The notes: generated by a model from the letters alone, not told the origin. 64,000 nt of DNA from Hyperoodon ampullatus (GCA_949752795.1 OX457058.1:154266353-154330352); one strand, 5' to 3'; positions 33,561-46,114 are shown, counted from the first letter of the stretch. Numbers and translations: made by a program.

Positions 33561-36039
33561 CCTCCAGTTTCAGCTGAACTCTGTTCCTTTCTTCCCTCGC
33601 CTGGGCCACTCATGGGTTATCTTTCCTTCTCTCCAGGCTGCTGTTTGCCCCTGTAATCGGATTGTTTGCGTGCACATGCTGTCTGGGGACTCGTTCGTGG
33701 GAAAGCCTTTCCTAGTGCAGTTGTGCGGGGTCGGGTGCCAGCAGGAGAAGGCCCAGGAGCCCCTGGTTGGGGGAGGGCGATACTGGGAGGCAACAGAGAG
33801 TGTAAACACTCACCCCCGGGGTGTGGGGGGTGGGGAGGGCTCAAACTCAACACCCACCACCTCAGGGCACCACCCCAGGGCACCTGGGCCCCCCGGGGTG
33901 CCTTGCTGGCAGAGGAGGAGGTGGTGGAGGAGGAAGCCTTTCTCCTGGGGTGTTGCCCATGGGAAAGAGCCTCATGGGGCTGCTCCGGGGCCCGGACTGC
34001 AGGCAGAGGGAAGAAAGGCCTCGGGGTGCCCTGGGCTGCAGAGGAGCAAAGGTCCCCTTCTGGAAGGGAGGCTGCTCGGCGCGACAGAATCGCCCCTAGC
34101 CCCAGGCCCCAGTCAGAAGGGCTTTAATAGAGCCTCGCCTGACCCCTTTCTTCCTGTGGGCGTGCGGCGGCCTGGGGGGCGTGCAGTCAGCTGGCCCATC
34201 GCAGCAGCAAGGCCCAACCGGGTTTTCAGCTGCCAGCTGGTGGTCTCACAGGGATCTTAAACTCATTTTCTTCCCCCTACCTCCCAGCCCCAGAGCCTCA
34301 GGGCTTCTCTTCTGGATACAAGGCAGCCCCATGCCCCCAGCACCTAACTGCCTGAGCCAGAAGCCAGGAATTTCTTTTGAGGCCTCTCTCCCCACCACGT
34401 ACATTGAGCTAGTCACCAAGAATGGTCATTTGTACCCCCGAACACTGCTCCGTGGCTGCCGCCCAGGCCCTCGGCCACACCAGACTGTGACACTGGACAG
34501 CTCTGATGGTCCCTTCACTCGCCCCTGTGTTCCCTCTCTCCCAAATCACAGTGGGACGACCCAGGCTGGAGGCCAAGGTGAATATACAATAAATGGCTTG
34601 TTGATCTCACAGGACGACATAGGACACAATCATATGATCCATGTCTTCAGGTTTCCTGACCACCCTACCTTCTCCACTAGCAGCCTGAGTGGATTTGCTC
34701 ATCCACATCTGATCTCGTCTCTGTTCTGTTCATAGATTTCCTCTGATCTCAGAAAAAAAAACGTCCAGACATGTAACTTGAAGGTCTCCTGGGGCAAGAT
34801 GGCGCTGCACGGGAAGAGAGCTGGGGGCCTCTTCCACCCACACCTACTCCAGACCCTTCCTGATGGGGTTCACTTTCTTCTCTTGACTCTTAAGCAGCAC
34901 CCCTCCCTTAGAATTTCCCCAATTCCCAAGCTGCTGGAAGTGAGCCCCCATCTCTGGAAGTTTCCCTGAGTAAGTTTATCTCTAAGCCTTCCTTCTACCC
35001 TGCTTGGGAAGGTATTGACGGGTGGGCACGGCCCCCTTCTGCCCTAACCAGCTGGACGGCCGACCGTGCAAAACACCTGGGCCCAACCGAGGGACGGCAA
35101 GTCTCTCAGCCCAGAGCCCCAAGGGCAGCACCGAGCTCTCCCTTCTCGCTCCAGCCCCCAGTCTCCCCTCCATTTTGTATTCGAGGCCCATGCCCTGCTT
35201 TGATGGACTGGTAACCGTTTCCTAGCTGCCCCAAGCGCTTCTCTGCACTATTGATGGGCTCCACTCGCTTTACTCCTGACACAGGCTGATCTGCTGCATT
35301 CAGAGAGTGAGAAAGTCAAGGCCCTGGTGAAATCGTGCCCCTTCTTTGCCCCTCCCACCATCCCTTTTCTTCTCTGCCCTTTTCTTAAGTCAAGAGGGTC
35401 AAGAAGAGGGTCTGTGATGGCCACACACACCTCCGGGGTCACTGGGGCCCTTTAGCCGTTTGCCGCTTCTCATCCAGACCTGCTGCCCGCTCTGTGGGCC
35501 TGGCTCTATGGAAGGTTTTGGGAGAGGTGAGGGGTGAGCTAGGAAAATCCTTCCTGCAGTGCGGATTTAGGTTTCTCCCATCCTGCTCACAGCCCTGGGC
35601 TCTGCCTTTCAAGTGAAGCAGGTCCCTTGGGGACCACTGGACCTAAGGTGACAGGAGAACAGGTCTTCTTGGTCATGTTCCTGCCCCCATGGCTTTGCTC
35701 TCCTCCGCCCTCACCCCCAGGGCTGGTGACAGGCCACCTTGGGCTACTCCCACCACTGGGCTGTGTTTACCCCACTCCCAGTAGCTGTTCTCTTGTCCAG
35801 TCTTCCCTATTCCATCCCCAGGCCCGCCTCCCCAGCCCCAGCTGCACACTGGGGGCACCAGGCAGGTGTGGCACGCCCTGCCCCTGAAGCAAGGAGGCAG
35901 GAGCTGGGCCGCCTCCTCCAAGGCTCCACAGCTGCCTGCCCTGGTGACCCCACATGCCTTCCCTGGAGGACGCAGACAGACGACAGGGTCTAGAGGGGCC
36001 CTACCGTGTCAGGTGGGGGCAACGGGTTACAATCACCGG
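33561..36039. other. GC-rich DNA, no gene recognised
   Basis: Frames up to 196 codons overlap in several phases with no domain, typical of GC-rich noncoding DNA. No confident repeat. Confidence 0.4.
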
Positions 36040-36185
36040 ATCACCGTGCTCTGAGCACTCGCCTAGTCATCATATTTACTCTGTAAACAACTCTTTGAAG
36101 CAGGGAAACAAGCTCAGAGATGTTAATGTGACCAAAGTCACACAGCCAGCAAGGCCCAGATTCTCTGATTCTAAAGCACCGCTTT
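36040..36185 (-). repeat. MIR SINE relic
   Basis: Minus MIR: CATCATATTTACTCTGTAAAC, AAGCAGGGAAACAAGCTCAG, CAAAGTCACACAGCCAGCA. Confidence 0.8.
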
Positions 36186-36914
36186 GAGCCAACTCCTGGC
36201 AAAGGGGGTCTTTTTCTAATCATTCCCCATGCCCGCCCAAATCCTCCCTTGCCACCTTTCCAAGGGCCGGTTCAGCAGAGCCTGGGGATGCCACGCCCAG
36301 CTGGCTGGGGATGCGGCAGTTCCGCCGGCCCCAGAAGGACCCAGCTGCTAATCAGAAGCACTGGTATCCAGGCAACCAACCTCCCTGGCTTCAGATAAGC
36401 AGAAACAGCTGGGAGCTGCCCAGGCTGGGAAGCTGTCAGTGGGGAGGGAGATGGGGGAGCCAGCCAGCCAGGCGGCCGTATTTTGAGCCTCTGCTATTCT
36501 CACCTGCCCTCCCAGGCCACGCTGAGAGAGAGGGCCATTCCCCCAAGCTTGTCCTGGCCACTGCTGCAGGGGAGGGGTCTCCTGGGGCTCTGCCCAGCCC
36601 TGAGCCCAGCACAATTTGGGGGAAGGGGGCGGGGGGTGGGCGGGGACTGCTAACCCTCCCTCTTTCTGTGAGGAAGGGAGGGAAGAAAAGTTGGTCCCAG
36701 GCGGCCAAAGTACAGGGGCTCTGGGGTCACCTAATACACAGCACCAGTTGAGGTTCACTTTTCAGGGCCTCTAGGCCTCATTGAGAGGATTTCCTCTTCC
36801 CCCACATCAGGCCAGCAGCAAGCATCAGTTCAGCTGTATCCTCACCCCACCTGTCATGGCAGCAGTAATTGGCAGTGGGAGGCGCGGGCCTACAGGCAAT
36901 GTGGACTACCAGAC
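36186..36914. other. GC-rich DNA, nothing recognised
   Basis: Several G-runs (36617-36650) and opposed short frames; no gene or repeat named. Confidence 0.35.
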
Positions 36915-37160
<246 letters not shown>

Positions 37161-38104
37161 TACGGAGCTGTCGGTACCAGTCGGTACCAGTAGGGCTTTC
37201 TTCCCATCCTCATGTTTGGGCCTGCCCCTGCCCAGCCTGGGACATCTCTCCCACACAGGTTCTGTCCTCTCCCCAGCTATTTCTGTCTCCTGTTCTAAAG
37301 GTCAGTGCCTTTCCTGGGATTTGGCAGCTGCTGCTGCCTCTTCTCTTCCTCTAAGTGGTGTCAGTCCCATGCTCCAGGGACAGTGGTCACCCCAGGTGGT
37401 TCCCCCTCCCTCACCTTTACCCAGGACTGGCCTGGGCATGCCTAACCCACTTTACACACAGTTTTCCAAGGCTGCCGCTCAGCCTGGAGCATAGCCATTT
37501 TTGACTGACTCACTGACCGCAGCCAGTGGCCAGAATGCTCTTGTCGCTCCTTCAGCCCCGGGACTACCGGGGCTCACTGCTGACCACAGGACCTCTTCCC
37601 CTGAGTTCCGCCTCCAGGTGATGCCAAGCCCTCCCCAAGGGCTGATGGGCTTTCCCTATAAGGCGGCTTAAAGGAAAGAACAGGAAGAGACGGCATGCCC
37701 ACCCCAGTCAGGAAATCATCACGGTAAACTGCAGGATCACACTCCCCTCCCCTTCCCACGCTGCCCCCACTCCTCTGCTGGTGGGAGGCGTGTCATCTGG
37801 AAGCCCCCCCTCCACCCCGCCCCCGCCTCAGGCAGCCAACAGGTGCCCCTCATCCCCAGCATCTTGCAGGCCAGCACCCCTGCACTGGGGGAGGCGGGAG
37901 AGGAGCCGGTGGTTGAGTGATCCGCCCTTGTAACCAGAGCTTCAGCAGCCAGGCGGTGACTAAGGAAGGCTGCCGGGAGGGATGTGGCTTCCTGCCAAGT
38001 GCTGCTAAAAAGCCTCCAGGAGACTCACGCTCGCCAGTCCCCGCAAGCACCCCATGGGATGTGACCGACCCCCCAACCGGAGGCTCGCAGCTTCCCCGTG
38101 TCAA
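37161..38104. other. GC-rich DNA, nothing recognised
   Basis: Includes a small direct repeat GTCGGTACCA at 37170-37189. No gene. Confidence 0.4.
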
Positions 38105-38235
38105 TAGTGCTTCACATCCGCCATTTCATGCAGCCCTGACGACAGGCCCCTCAGAGAGAGGACCGGTTGTCATTCCCATTTTACAGAGAATGCGACTGAG
38201 GTCCGGGTTCACCCAGTCCCCAGTCCCACCGCGCC
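38105..38235 (-). repeat. MIR SINE relic
   Basis: CATTCCCATTTTACAGAGAAT and GCGACTGAGGTCCGGGTTCA match the minus MIR core. Confidence 0.7.
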
Positions 38236-39869
38236 TGTTCTTCATTTTCACAGAGGAGGTCCTTCAAGGGATCACAGTGCGTCCTGACCGAGAGGCAGGG
38301 GTCCCCACCCTAGGTATGACCTCACCTGAGGGCCCAGGACAGAAGGTGAGAGGATGGGGCTGCCCAAGGCCTGGACTGGGACAGGGATGCTGACAAGAAC
38401 AAAGGGGGGCTTATCAGGGGTGGTGGAGAAGGCGGAGGGGTTGCCTGGTGGCCCAAACCCAAGAAATGCGGAAAAGAGAAAGAGGCAGCCTCTGGACCTG
38501 GGGGAGGGGCAGGGGGGGACCAGCAGCCACCTCTTCCTCCAGCCTGGCCCCAGCCCATTTCTCCTATTCTTTCTGGCCCCCCGAATCTCCTCCCCCCTCC
38601 CCTCCATTTATCCCACTCCGGCTGCAGAGTTTCCTGGAGAGGAACAGAGAGAGACACAAAACCAAGATAAATAGAACTGAAGGGGGCTCGGAGAGGAGCA
38701 TTCCAGAGCTAAAAATAACAGGGTCAGCTGGCTAGAAGTGCTAGGAGGCCTCCGGGCCCGCCCCACCCCTGCAGGGCGGCCCCTGCCAGCCCCCCACCCA
38801 TCCCTCAGCTCCCAACTGGGTCTCCAAATCTGAGAAGTCAGGAATGCTAATCTGCTGTCTCCACACTGGCCCCCAGGTGTAGGGCCACAGCCAAGGCAGG
38901 CGGGGAGCTCATGGCAGCTAGGCCCTCCCCCTCCATGGTGGCCACTGGAAAGTCTGGGCAGCTCCAGTGGGGCCACAGCTCAGCAGCTGACCCTCCCTCC
39001 TGCCTTTTCTATTGTCGTCGTCATCATCGTCATTTTGATAACAGAGGAGTTTGCAGTCCTATCAGCAAAGGACAGCTCCTTCAGGCCAGGACGGACCTTG
39101 TTCTTCCTACAAGCACAACACCCCGGCCCCCTAGAGTGGCACCAGATGCCAACTCTCTACCCTCCAGCAGCTCAGAGGGATCCACTGCAGCAGCTGAGAC
39201 CAGTCCTGGAGCAAAGCAATCACACCTGCCAGAGTTCAGAGCCTTCTGGAAGTGTTAGCCCACTCTCCGCCGCAGCTGGGACCAGGCAGCCTGTGTCTTG
39301 GCCTGTGTGGGTCCGGGTCCCTGAGGACTCCCCGGGTACAGTTCTGTCCGTCTAGGGGCAGCTGCGTCTCTGCTGGGAAGAGGTCGGGGAGCTGGGGTTG
39401 GCCTGATAGCTTAGGCAGGAGAGCCCTTTCCTCATATCCATGATGCCCCTGGAGTGTCCCTGCAGGAGTCTGGACTGTGAGTGGACGAGTTTCAGGCAAC
39501 CATGCCTGGCTGCAGTAGCCCCACGGACCTGAGGGCGCCCTTTCCTGAAAAGCGGGGAGGGCTTGGACCTGCCTGCGCAGCATCAGCCCAGCCCACTGCT
39601 CGGCCCACGCTGGGGTTTGCTCCTCTCCTGGCCATGGGCAGAGGGAAAACAGAGACTCTTAAATCCAGAGCAAGCAGGGCCGGCTTAGCTGTGACTTAGC
39701 CCCGTAGTCTTTAGGCAGCCGGCAGAGGGGTTTTTTGAGCAGCTGTGGGAGGCGGCTGCTGTCCTCCTGAGATGCAGGGAGGCTACAGAAAAGGAGCGTT
39801 CACAATCGCAGGAACTCAGTCTCCTTTCTGACTGGCTCCTGGGTTGGGGATACCCCAGCATCCTGTCAG
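38236..39869. other. Repeat-poor DNA with a muscle-type motif cluster
   Basis: No gene is named. See the MEF2/E-box/M-CAT cluster at 38699-38730. A short GTC/ATC trinucleotide repeat lies at 39014-39033. Confidence 0.4.
38699..38730 (+). promoter_or_regulatory. Candidate muscle-type cis module
   Basis: Within 32 bases are CATTCC (M-CAT/TEAD core, 38699-38704), CTAAAAATAA (fits the MEF2 consensus exactly, 38709-38718) and CAGCTG (E-box used by myogenic bHLH factors, 38725-38730). The surrounding sequence is not a recognised repeat. Function is inferred from motif grouping only. Confidence 0.35.
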
Positions 39870-40080
39870 CCTCCCCTTGAATACATCCAGTGATGGGAGG
39901 CTCATCCCTGTGAAAAAGCTCCGGTTATTAGCAATCTCTTCCTTGTTGTGCTGAGCTAGACTCTCCATCCCTGTGCCTCTCACCGTCTGGTTCTGCCCTC
40001 TGCAGCCACGAAGCTGCTCCCCTTAAGCAGGAAGGCCTTTCAGAGGTAGAGGACTGCCTCTCCAACGATTGGGTCCAGGC
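39870..40080 (+). repeat. L3/CR1 LINE relic
   Basis: TTGAATACATCCAGTGATGG, GAGGCTCATCCCTGTG, AATCTCTTCCTTG and GTTCTGCCCTCTGCAGCCAC follow the CR1/L3 consensus order. Confidence 0.75.
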
Positions 40081-40469
40081 ATGCTTTCAAATGCGAGAAC
40101 TGGGGAAAGAATTAGATGGTTCAAGATCATGCTGCAGTGTTGATAAGAACACTTCCCAACTCCGCTCGTGACCCCGTGTCTCACGCCATGCACACGGGGG
40201 CTCTTTAGGTAGCGGGGTGGAATCGTTTACCGCCCCGCCTGGGTAGACTCTGGAGGAAAGATTCTCACACGTCCAATAAATATTGGGTCTTTCTCTGACA
40301 GCAGCTGGACACTGCATTGTTTACCAGATTGATTGGATTCCTCAGGCCAGAGACCTGGGTGTCCTGGAGACTCATCTCATTCCCTCCCCACCCCCACCCT
40401 GAACAGGTCCTCTCAGTTCCCCACCCCACCCCATACCCCCTCCCCCCACAGGTCTCATTTCTACCCACT

Positions 40470-41115
40470 TTTCTCCATCCTCATGGCCAGCGCCCTAACC
40501 TAAGTTGCCTTTACCTCTCACCTCCTCACTCTCCGCTTCCAGATCCACCCCCACCCCCCCCAGTTCATTCTCTACCTAGAAGCCAAAGCATGGGTCAGAG
40601 CCCATCATTCACCTGGGTAAACTTAACAGTGGTTGTCAGTGTGCCTCGATAAAAAACCGAACTCCTCACCATGGGCTCTAAGGCCTTCAACACCAGGTTC
40701 TGCCCCACCTCCGTGACCAGCGGCCTTCCGGAGCCAAGTCGTTTCCTGCCACAGGGCCTTTGCACTTGCCAGTCCCTCTCCCTGGAACATCATTCCATTA
40801 GCTCTTCACAGGCCTGGCTCCTTCTAACCTTCAGGACTCAGCTCGACTGTTACCTTCTCAGAAAGACCTCCTGTGACTACCCTACTTTAATTACAGCCTC
40901 TGTTATAGGGCTTTTTTCATTTAATCTCTGTCACTTACAATGTAGTTATTCGCATACTCATTCGTTTATATTACTGTTTATCTACCACACAAGCATATAA
41001 GCTCCATGAGAACAGGAGCCCTGCTTGTCTTGCCCCCCGCTGGACCTGCTGCATCCCACATTGGGCCTGGCACGCATGGGCACAGAGGGAATATGTGTTG
41101 GATGATAAATAACAC
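40470..41115 (+). repeat. L2 LINE 3' region
   Basis: Long sense L2: CTAAGGCCTTCAACACCAGG, CACAGGGCCTTTGCACTTGC, CTTCAGGACTCAGCTCGAC, TATAAGCTCCATGAGAACAG, GGGCCTGGCACGCATGGGC. Confidence 0.9.
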
Positions 41116-41264
41116 CCTTGCCCTTGCCCAGTCTACAGGGATACTTGGAATCCAGCCCTCCTTGGAAACAGAGAGATGGACATGGAAACCACCCAAGGGC
41201 CTCCTGAACTCCATCAGAGGAGGATTGCCTTGAAGAAAAACTAGCCAGTTCTCCTGGGTATATC

Positions 41265-41480
41265 TGTTCACTCATTCACTTAGTAATTCCTTCAGCAAAA
41301 ACTGAGCACTTCCTGGTAGCCAGAAACCATTCCAGGGACTGAAACTTTAGTGGTGAACCATACTGACAAAGTCCCTGCTTCAAGGACCGTACGCTCGCAC
41401 AATAACCCTTGGGTAATAACCAAGTAAACAACAAAACAATTACAGATGGTGGTAAGGGTACAGCAAAACCGGAAACTAGG
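41265..41480 (-). repeat. L2 LINE 3' end, opposite orientation
   Basis: Antisense L2 terminus: TTCAGCAAAAACTGAGCAC, AGTGGTGAACCATACTGAC, AAAGTCCCTGCTTCAAGGA, GTAAACAACAAAACAATTAC. It lies 150 bases from the sense copy, giving a tail-to-tail inverted pair. Confidence 0.75.
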
Positions 41481-42499
41481 TCTTGGGAGTAGAGTTTGAG
41501 GGAGGTAGTGTGTTGGAGAAGGTGGTCAGGGGAGGGCTGAGGGCTGTGAACACAGGGCAGCTCTGTTATGCACGAACTCCCCCTCACACAGCCCCATTTT
41601 CTCACCAAATATCAGGATGCTATGGGTAGAAAGACAAGACTAGGCGGGAGGGAGCCAATGAAGTGGCTGGGTCCCCATCAAAATGACACAGGTAGGTAGC
41701 TGTGTCCCTGGGAAGCTCTGTGTCCACGGAGCCCTTTAGAACCTCCCGGCAGCCTCAGACTCATGGGGCCTGTTGCATAAAGTGGCAGAGATTCCTCCTG
41801 TAGAGCCCAAAGTCAGCACTGCCGGGTCCTCTGTGTTCCATTCCCACCTGCCCGATCTGCTTACTTAAAACGAGGGGTGGCTGCAAACCGATGCCCTCAC
41901 AGGTAGACCTGTCTTATGGTGCAGGAAACGGGGCTCCACCCTGACACGGCTAGTAAAAGGAACTCTGTAGGGAGTAAAAACAGAACTGTAATTAAGTGTG
42001 TGATACCTGATTTGGACACTAAGACGACCGAAACAAGACAAAACAAAATGACTGCACATCTAGGTGACGAAGTTCAACCAGTGTGCGTCTGCACGTGAGG
42101 GGCCAGCACGCTCTGTCTGGGCACCGGCTCCTTCAGGTTGCGTGCACCTAGGGGGCAGTGTGTATTTGAGTGGAGCACCCTTGTATTTCTTATTCCCCGT
42201 ACTTTCTTATCTCTTCCCCTTTCGGCAAATGTAAACAACCCCACTGTGATCTAGTCCTCGGTGGGCTCTGGGGCGGGGGAGAAGCTAGACAAGAATGGTA
42301 GGAAGGAGTTCTCTTCCAGAACAGTTCATGTCCCTATTTTCTGTCTTGGGGAGCACAGTCCCACCTACCTGCTGCCCTGGGAGATGTCCTGGACGCCTCA
42401 TCCAGGAGGCGTCATCATCCTTTCACTCAAGCACCAGATACAGTCACTTCTTCTTAAAGAGCTCTGATCTCCTCCCCACCTCCTGCTGGTGCCCTAGGT
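41481..42499. other. Single-copy DNA with a CTCF-like site
   Basis: No gene. GCACCTAGGGGGCAGTGTG at 42144-42162 fits the CTCF core. Confidence 0.4.
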
Positions 42500-42715
42500 C
42501 AGGCCATTGTCCCTCTGCTGGATTGCTCTATAACCTCCCCTTAACCTCGCATCCACCTAACCCTAACCGTCCCCTCACCTCCGCCACCTCATCCCTCCTC
42601 CACGGGCCCTCCACAGGCACAGCCATCTTTAAAACACACATCTGGCCTCGTCCTTTCTCACCCAGGGCCCACAGGCCTCCGAGAGCCTGGCTTGTCCCCC
42701 TCCCCATTCCTGACC
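42500..42715 (+). repeat. L2 LINE internal fragment
   Basis: ATTGTCCCTCTGCTGGATTG, CCTCCACGGGCCCTCCACAG and TCTTTAAAACACACATCTGG match the L2 3' portion upstream of its terminus. The 367-codon frame at 42295-43398 crosses this repeat and the CpG-rich block and is not a gene. Confidence 0.7.
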
Positions 42716-42779
42716 CCGCCTGTCTGGCTCCCGTGGCAGCCCCTCCTTCCACGCTGGACTGGATGAAGCACGAGCTTCC

Positions 42780-43220
42780 AGAGGTTCGCACGGCACCTCC
42801 CTGGACCCCATCTCCCCCAAGGAGGGCAGCACGGTGCCCAGAACATGGTGGTGACGCACCGGGCCAAGGCGACCTGTCAGATCTTTCCTCCTCAGCGAGC
42901 CGGGTAACCACGTGGAGGCAGCCGAGGCCCCGCGGAAGGAGCCAGCGAGCCGGGCCAGGCAGCAGCTGGCGTCGCCATGGAAACCGTGCGCAGCGCCACC
43001 CGGGGCCTGGCCTTTTCACTCTGCCTCTTTGGCCGGCTTCCTCAGCCACCCTGAAACCCATTCACCCAAGCGAGCCGGGGCGTCGCCCCTGCCCCCCACC
43101 GGCCCGCCCTTCTGTCCGCTCACGGCCGGCTCTTCCTCCCCCACCCCTTCCTCCCCCTCCTCTTCCTCCCCGCCAGCCTCCCTTCGGCAGCCTTTGCCAA
43201 AGCGCTGGGAGGGGAGAGCT
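42780..43220. promoter_or_regulatory. CpG-rich block with X-box, candidate CpG island
   Basis: By eye, CpG is far denser here than elsewhere in the window, clustered at about 42840-43140 (for example GCGTCGCC, CCGTGCGCAGCG, GAGCCGGGGCGTCGCC). The X-box GTCGCCATGGAAAC is at 42971-42984. Its ATG (42977) has a strong Kozak context but opens only 25 codons before TGA. A promoter is possible; direction and transcript are unknown. Confidence 0.45.
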
Positions 43221-43494
43221 GGGCCAACGAAGGACTCAGATTTTCAATTCTAAGCAGATTTCCCCTCCACAGGCAGAGAGCCCTTTCATGCATTTTTTCC
43301 CTATTATCATAAACGCAGGAACTTGCATTAGGATGAATGAGCAGAAACTCCTGTCTTTGTCAGAGCCTTGGCAGAACGCCAGGCGTAGAATGACCTAAAA
43401 CATTCAGAACTAAATGGAGCTGGAGAGGGGTGGAGATCCCTCGCCAGTGAGAAATGAAATAGTGGGGGCCGGGGGGCGGCCCTCGTTCCTAATT

Positions 43495-43715
43495 ATAATG
43501 ATAGTATTCGCTGTGTGCCCAGACACCCGGCTAGGCCTTTTGCACAGATTCTTGTTTAATCCTCCCCAAATTCCTATGTCCTATAGATCCACACCCCACC
43601 CTCACCCCCACCCATTTTTATAGATGTTGAAACAGAATCAAGACCCAAGATCACACAGCACATGACTGATGGAGCGGGATTTGAACCCTTCAGACTCTGG
43701 AGCCTGAACCACAAC
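43495..43715 (-). repeat. MIR SINE relic
   Basis: Minus MIR: TTCGCTGTGTGCCCAGACAC, TTCTTGTTTAATCCTCCCC, AAGATCACACAGCACATGAC, CGGGATTTGAACCC. Confidence 0.88.
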
Positions 43716-44524
43716 TTCAAGGTCACCTTCCTGTGGGCTGATTCAGGGCGCTGCCACCACTTCCCATCACCCAGGCCCCCTAACCTCCCACCCCACCCCA
43801 CCCCCGGCCCTCATTTCCATTTGTCAGTGTGATTTTGCAAATCAGACTGATTCGTCTGCGTGATGCCCCCAAATCAGATAAAGATGGGAGACCCCTGGGC
43901 GGGGGTGGGGTGTCTTCCAGACCCAGTCCAGGCACATTTGTGCTGCCTGCAGGGCAGAGCCCTGGCTCTACCAACATTCACATCACATTGTCTCCAGCGT
44001 GCAGACTCTGAGATGGGGCAAATGCTCAGTGAATGTTTGTTGTGCGGGCATTGAAGGGCCCCCATATCTCCGCCCCCCCTCCCCACAGATCCAGGTCCAC
44101 CTTTCCCCACCCTCTTTGGGCCCTGGAGCCTGACCTCTAAGGACTGTGTCAGGGAACTCTTGCTCTTTGGCTTCTGCTTGGATTCAGCCAATAGGATGCT
44201 GCAGCCAGAGGGGAGAGGCAGGAGGAGAAAGAGGTGGGGGTCTTTATTCTCCGCTCACTTCCCTGCCGGGCCAGGGGTTGGTGGTGGCCGCTTTCCTCTG
44301 CCACAGGACTCAGCTCCCGTCCCATCGTCCCCTCCTACAGATCAGCTCGGCCACACTCCCTCGGGCCCACCCCCTACCCTGTTGTGAGCCCTGGGATGCT
44401 TTTCAGTTCTCCTTACCTTGTCTACAATTTCAGAAATAGTGTTCTCAGGGAGCTGCCCTCCAGCAGCACCCTGTTCGAGCCTGCAATCTTCAGTTTCCTG
44501 CCCCGACTAGGTCAAATACAAGCT
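43716..44524. other. GC-rich DNA with a possible L2 end at 43955-44045
   Basis: CAAATGCTCAGTGAATGTTTG resembles a short sense L2 terminus. Otherwise nothing recognised. Confidence 0.35.
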
Positions 44525-44720
44525 CCTGCTCTCTGTCATGCCCTCTTGCAGGTGGCAGGAATACAGCAGTGAACAAAGCAAACAAAAATCCCTTCCCTCA
44601 TAGAGCTGGCATACAATAAGACAGACAGTAAGCAAACAAACAAAATATACCAGGTCGGGCAGCAATAAGTGCTATGAATGAATGAACAAACGGGGTAAAA
44701 ATTCGACACATGCTATCATT
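44525..44720 (-). repeat. L2 LINE 3' end
   Basis: Antisense L2: GGAATACAGCAGTGAACAAAG, AAAAATCCCTTCCCTCATAG, GCAATAAGTGCTATGAATG. Confidence 0.85.
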
Positions 44721-44734
44721 TAGACATCACGACT

Positions 44735-44870
44735 AGACTTTAGAGATGATCTAGTCTAAACCCCTCACTTTGCAAATGAAGGAAAGGAGGCCCAGAGAGG
44801 ATGCCCAAGGTCACACAATGAATTGTTGGTAAAAGCTGGGCTAGATTCCAGCTGTCCTTGACTCTGTCAT
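44735..44870 (-). repeat. MIR SINE relic
   Basis: GATGATCTAGTCTAAACCCC, CACTTTGCAAATGAAGG, GAGGCCCAGAGAGGATGCCC and AAGGTCACACAATGAATTG match the minus MIR. Confidence 0.85.
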
Positions 44871-45434
44871 GGCTGTGGCCAGAGGGGTGCAGTTCAGCCC
44901 ATGGAAATGGGGGGTGATGCAAAAGGCTTTTCCTTTCTTGTTCTTTCCCTTCTTTAAGGACAATCTTCCAGAAGCAATAGTGGAGCAGCAGTGAGTTTCC
45001 TGGGAGGCTCAGGCAGCAGGGCAGCAAGGAAAGCGTCACCAGCAGGAGCAGTTGGGCGTGGCCCTGTTCCACCTTGCACCTTGCCACCCACCCGAGCAGA
45101 GGGCACTGTGGGCCCTGGAGCCCCCAGGATGCTGGAGCAGGGGTGAGTGCGTGGAGAGACCTGTGGACCAGGGCACTGGGATTGCAGAGTGGTGGGAGCC
45201 GGGGGAAGGGCTCGCCCTGTGGGCCTGGCTGTCTGGGAAGGGCATGTTCTTTTGTTGCTGACTAAGCCCCAGCCCATGTGCAGGGCTTGGCTGGGAACCT
45301 GTAACGGCCCTGTCGACTGGGTCGTCCATTTCCCAAGCCCCACAATTCTTCCTGTTCCACCCGCTCACCACCTTGGCAGGCTCCCAGTGCTCCACTGGGT
45401 GGAGGGAAACAGCAGGAACCAAGTCTGAAGTCTG
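44871..45434. other. GC-rich DNA, nothing recognised
   Basis: Opposed short frames with no domain; no repeat identified. Confidence 0.35.
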
Positions 45435-45605
45435 CAATATGCTGTGTACAACTCATGCATTACCTCAAAACGTGATAATCTTTGCAACTATCTATGAGGT
45501 GAGTTATTATCCCCATTTCACAGATGGAGAAACAAGCTCATCAGAGTTGTGTGACTTGCCCAGGGCCAGAGAGGGGGAGGATTCAAACCCAGACTTGCCT
45601 AACAG
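45435..45605 (-). repeat. MIR SINE relic
   Basis: AATCTTTGCAACTATCTATGA, TATCCCCATTTCACAGATGG, GTTGTGTGACTTGCCCAGG and GATTCAAACCCAGAC match the minus MIR. Confidence 0.88.
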
Positions 45606-46114
45606 GAAAGTCTGGTTTCTTGCCCCACATGCCTCTCAGGCTCCTGCCAGCGGGTTTTCTGGAACCTGCCAGCCCACCCTTCCAATTGGCCCAGAACATG
45701 GGCTGTGGGCCATACCCCTCCCCCCTTTCCGCTGTCTCCTCGGCGTTGGCCGCCCCTGGGCCTGCAGCGTCTCGGGTCCATGCCCAGTGTAGCTTCTCTG
45801 CCATGTGGGCCTGCACCAGGATCTTGGCCCCAAGGCCAAGCTGGGGTTGCCATGGCAGTGCCCTACCCCTGGACTGCCTCGTGGGCCCCACAAGCCACTG
45901 GAATGTCTCAGAAATCCCACCATTCAGGCCGGCATCCAAACCACCTCTCCCAGACAGCCACTCTCATTATGAGCAACAGGAAAATCTTTTCAGATCGTGT
46001 CCTGGTTTTCAGTTTGGAAAACAGATGGCCACCATTGCGAGGCCCCCATACGGCCTTTATTTCCCTTTTCCCTTCCATTCGGTCCTCTCTTTGTCTCTCT
46101 GCCCAAGAGCATGT
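45606..46114. other. GC-rich DNA with an X-box-like site
   Basis: GTTGCCATGGCAGT lies at 45846-45859. Overlapping frames up to 247 codons in three phases lack domains. Confidence 0.4.

Noticed and set aside
42547..42570. Telomere-like CTAACCCTAACC
   Set aside because: Fewer than two full units inside an L2 fragment; chance is enough.
42295..43398. 367-codon open frame, the longest in the window
   Set aside because: It crosses an L2 fragment and a CpG-rich block, has Pro/Ser/Arg-biased composition with no domain, and similar long frames overlap it on the other strand, as expected in GC-rich DNA with few stops.
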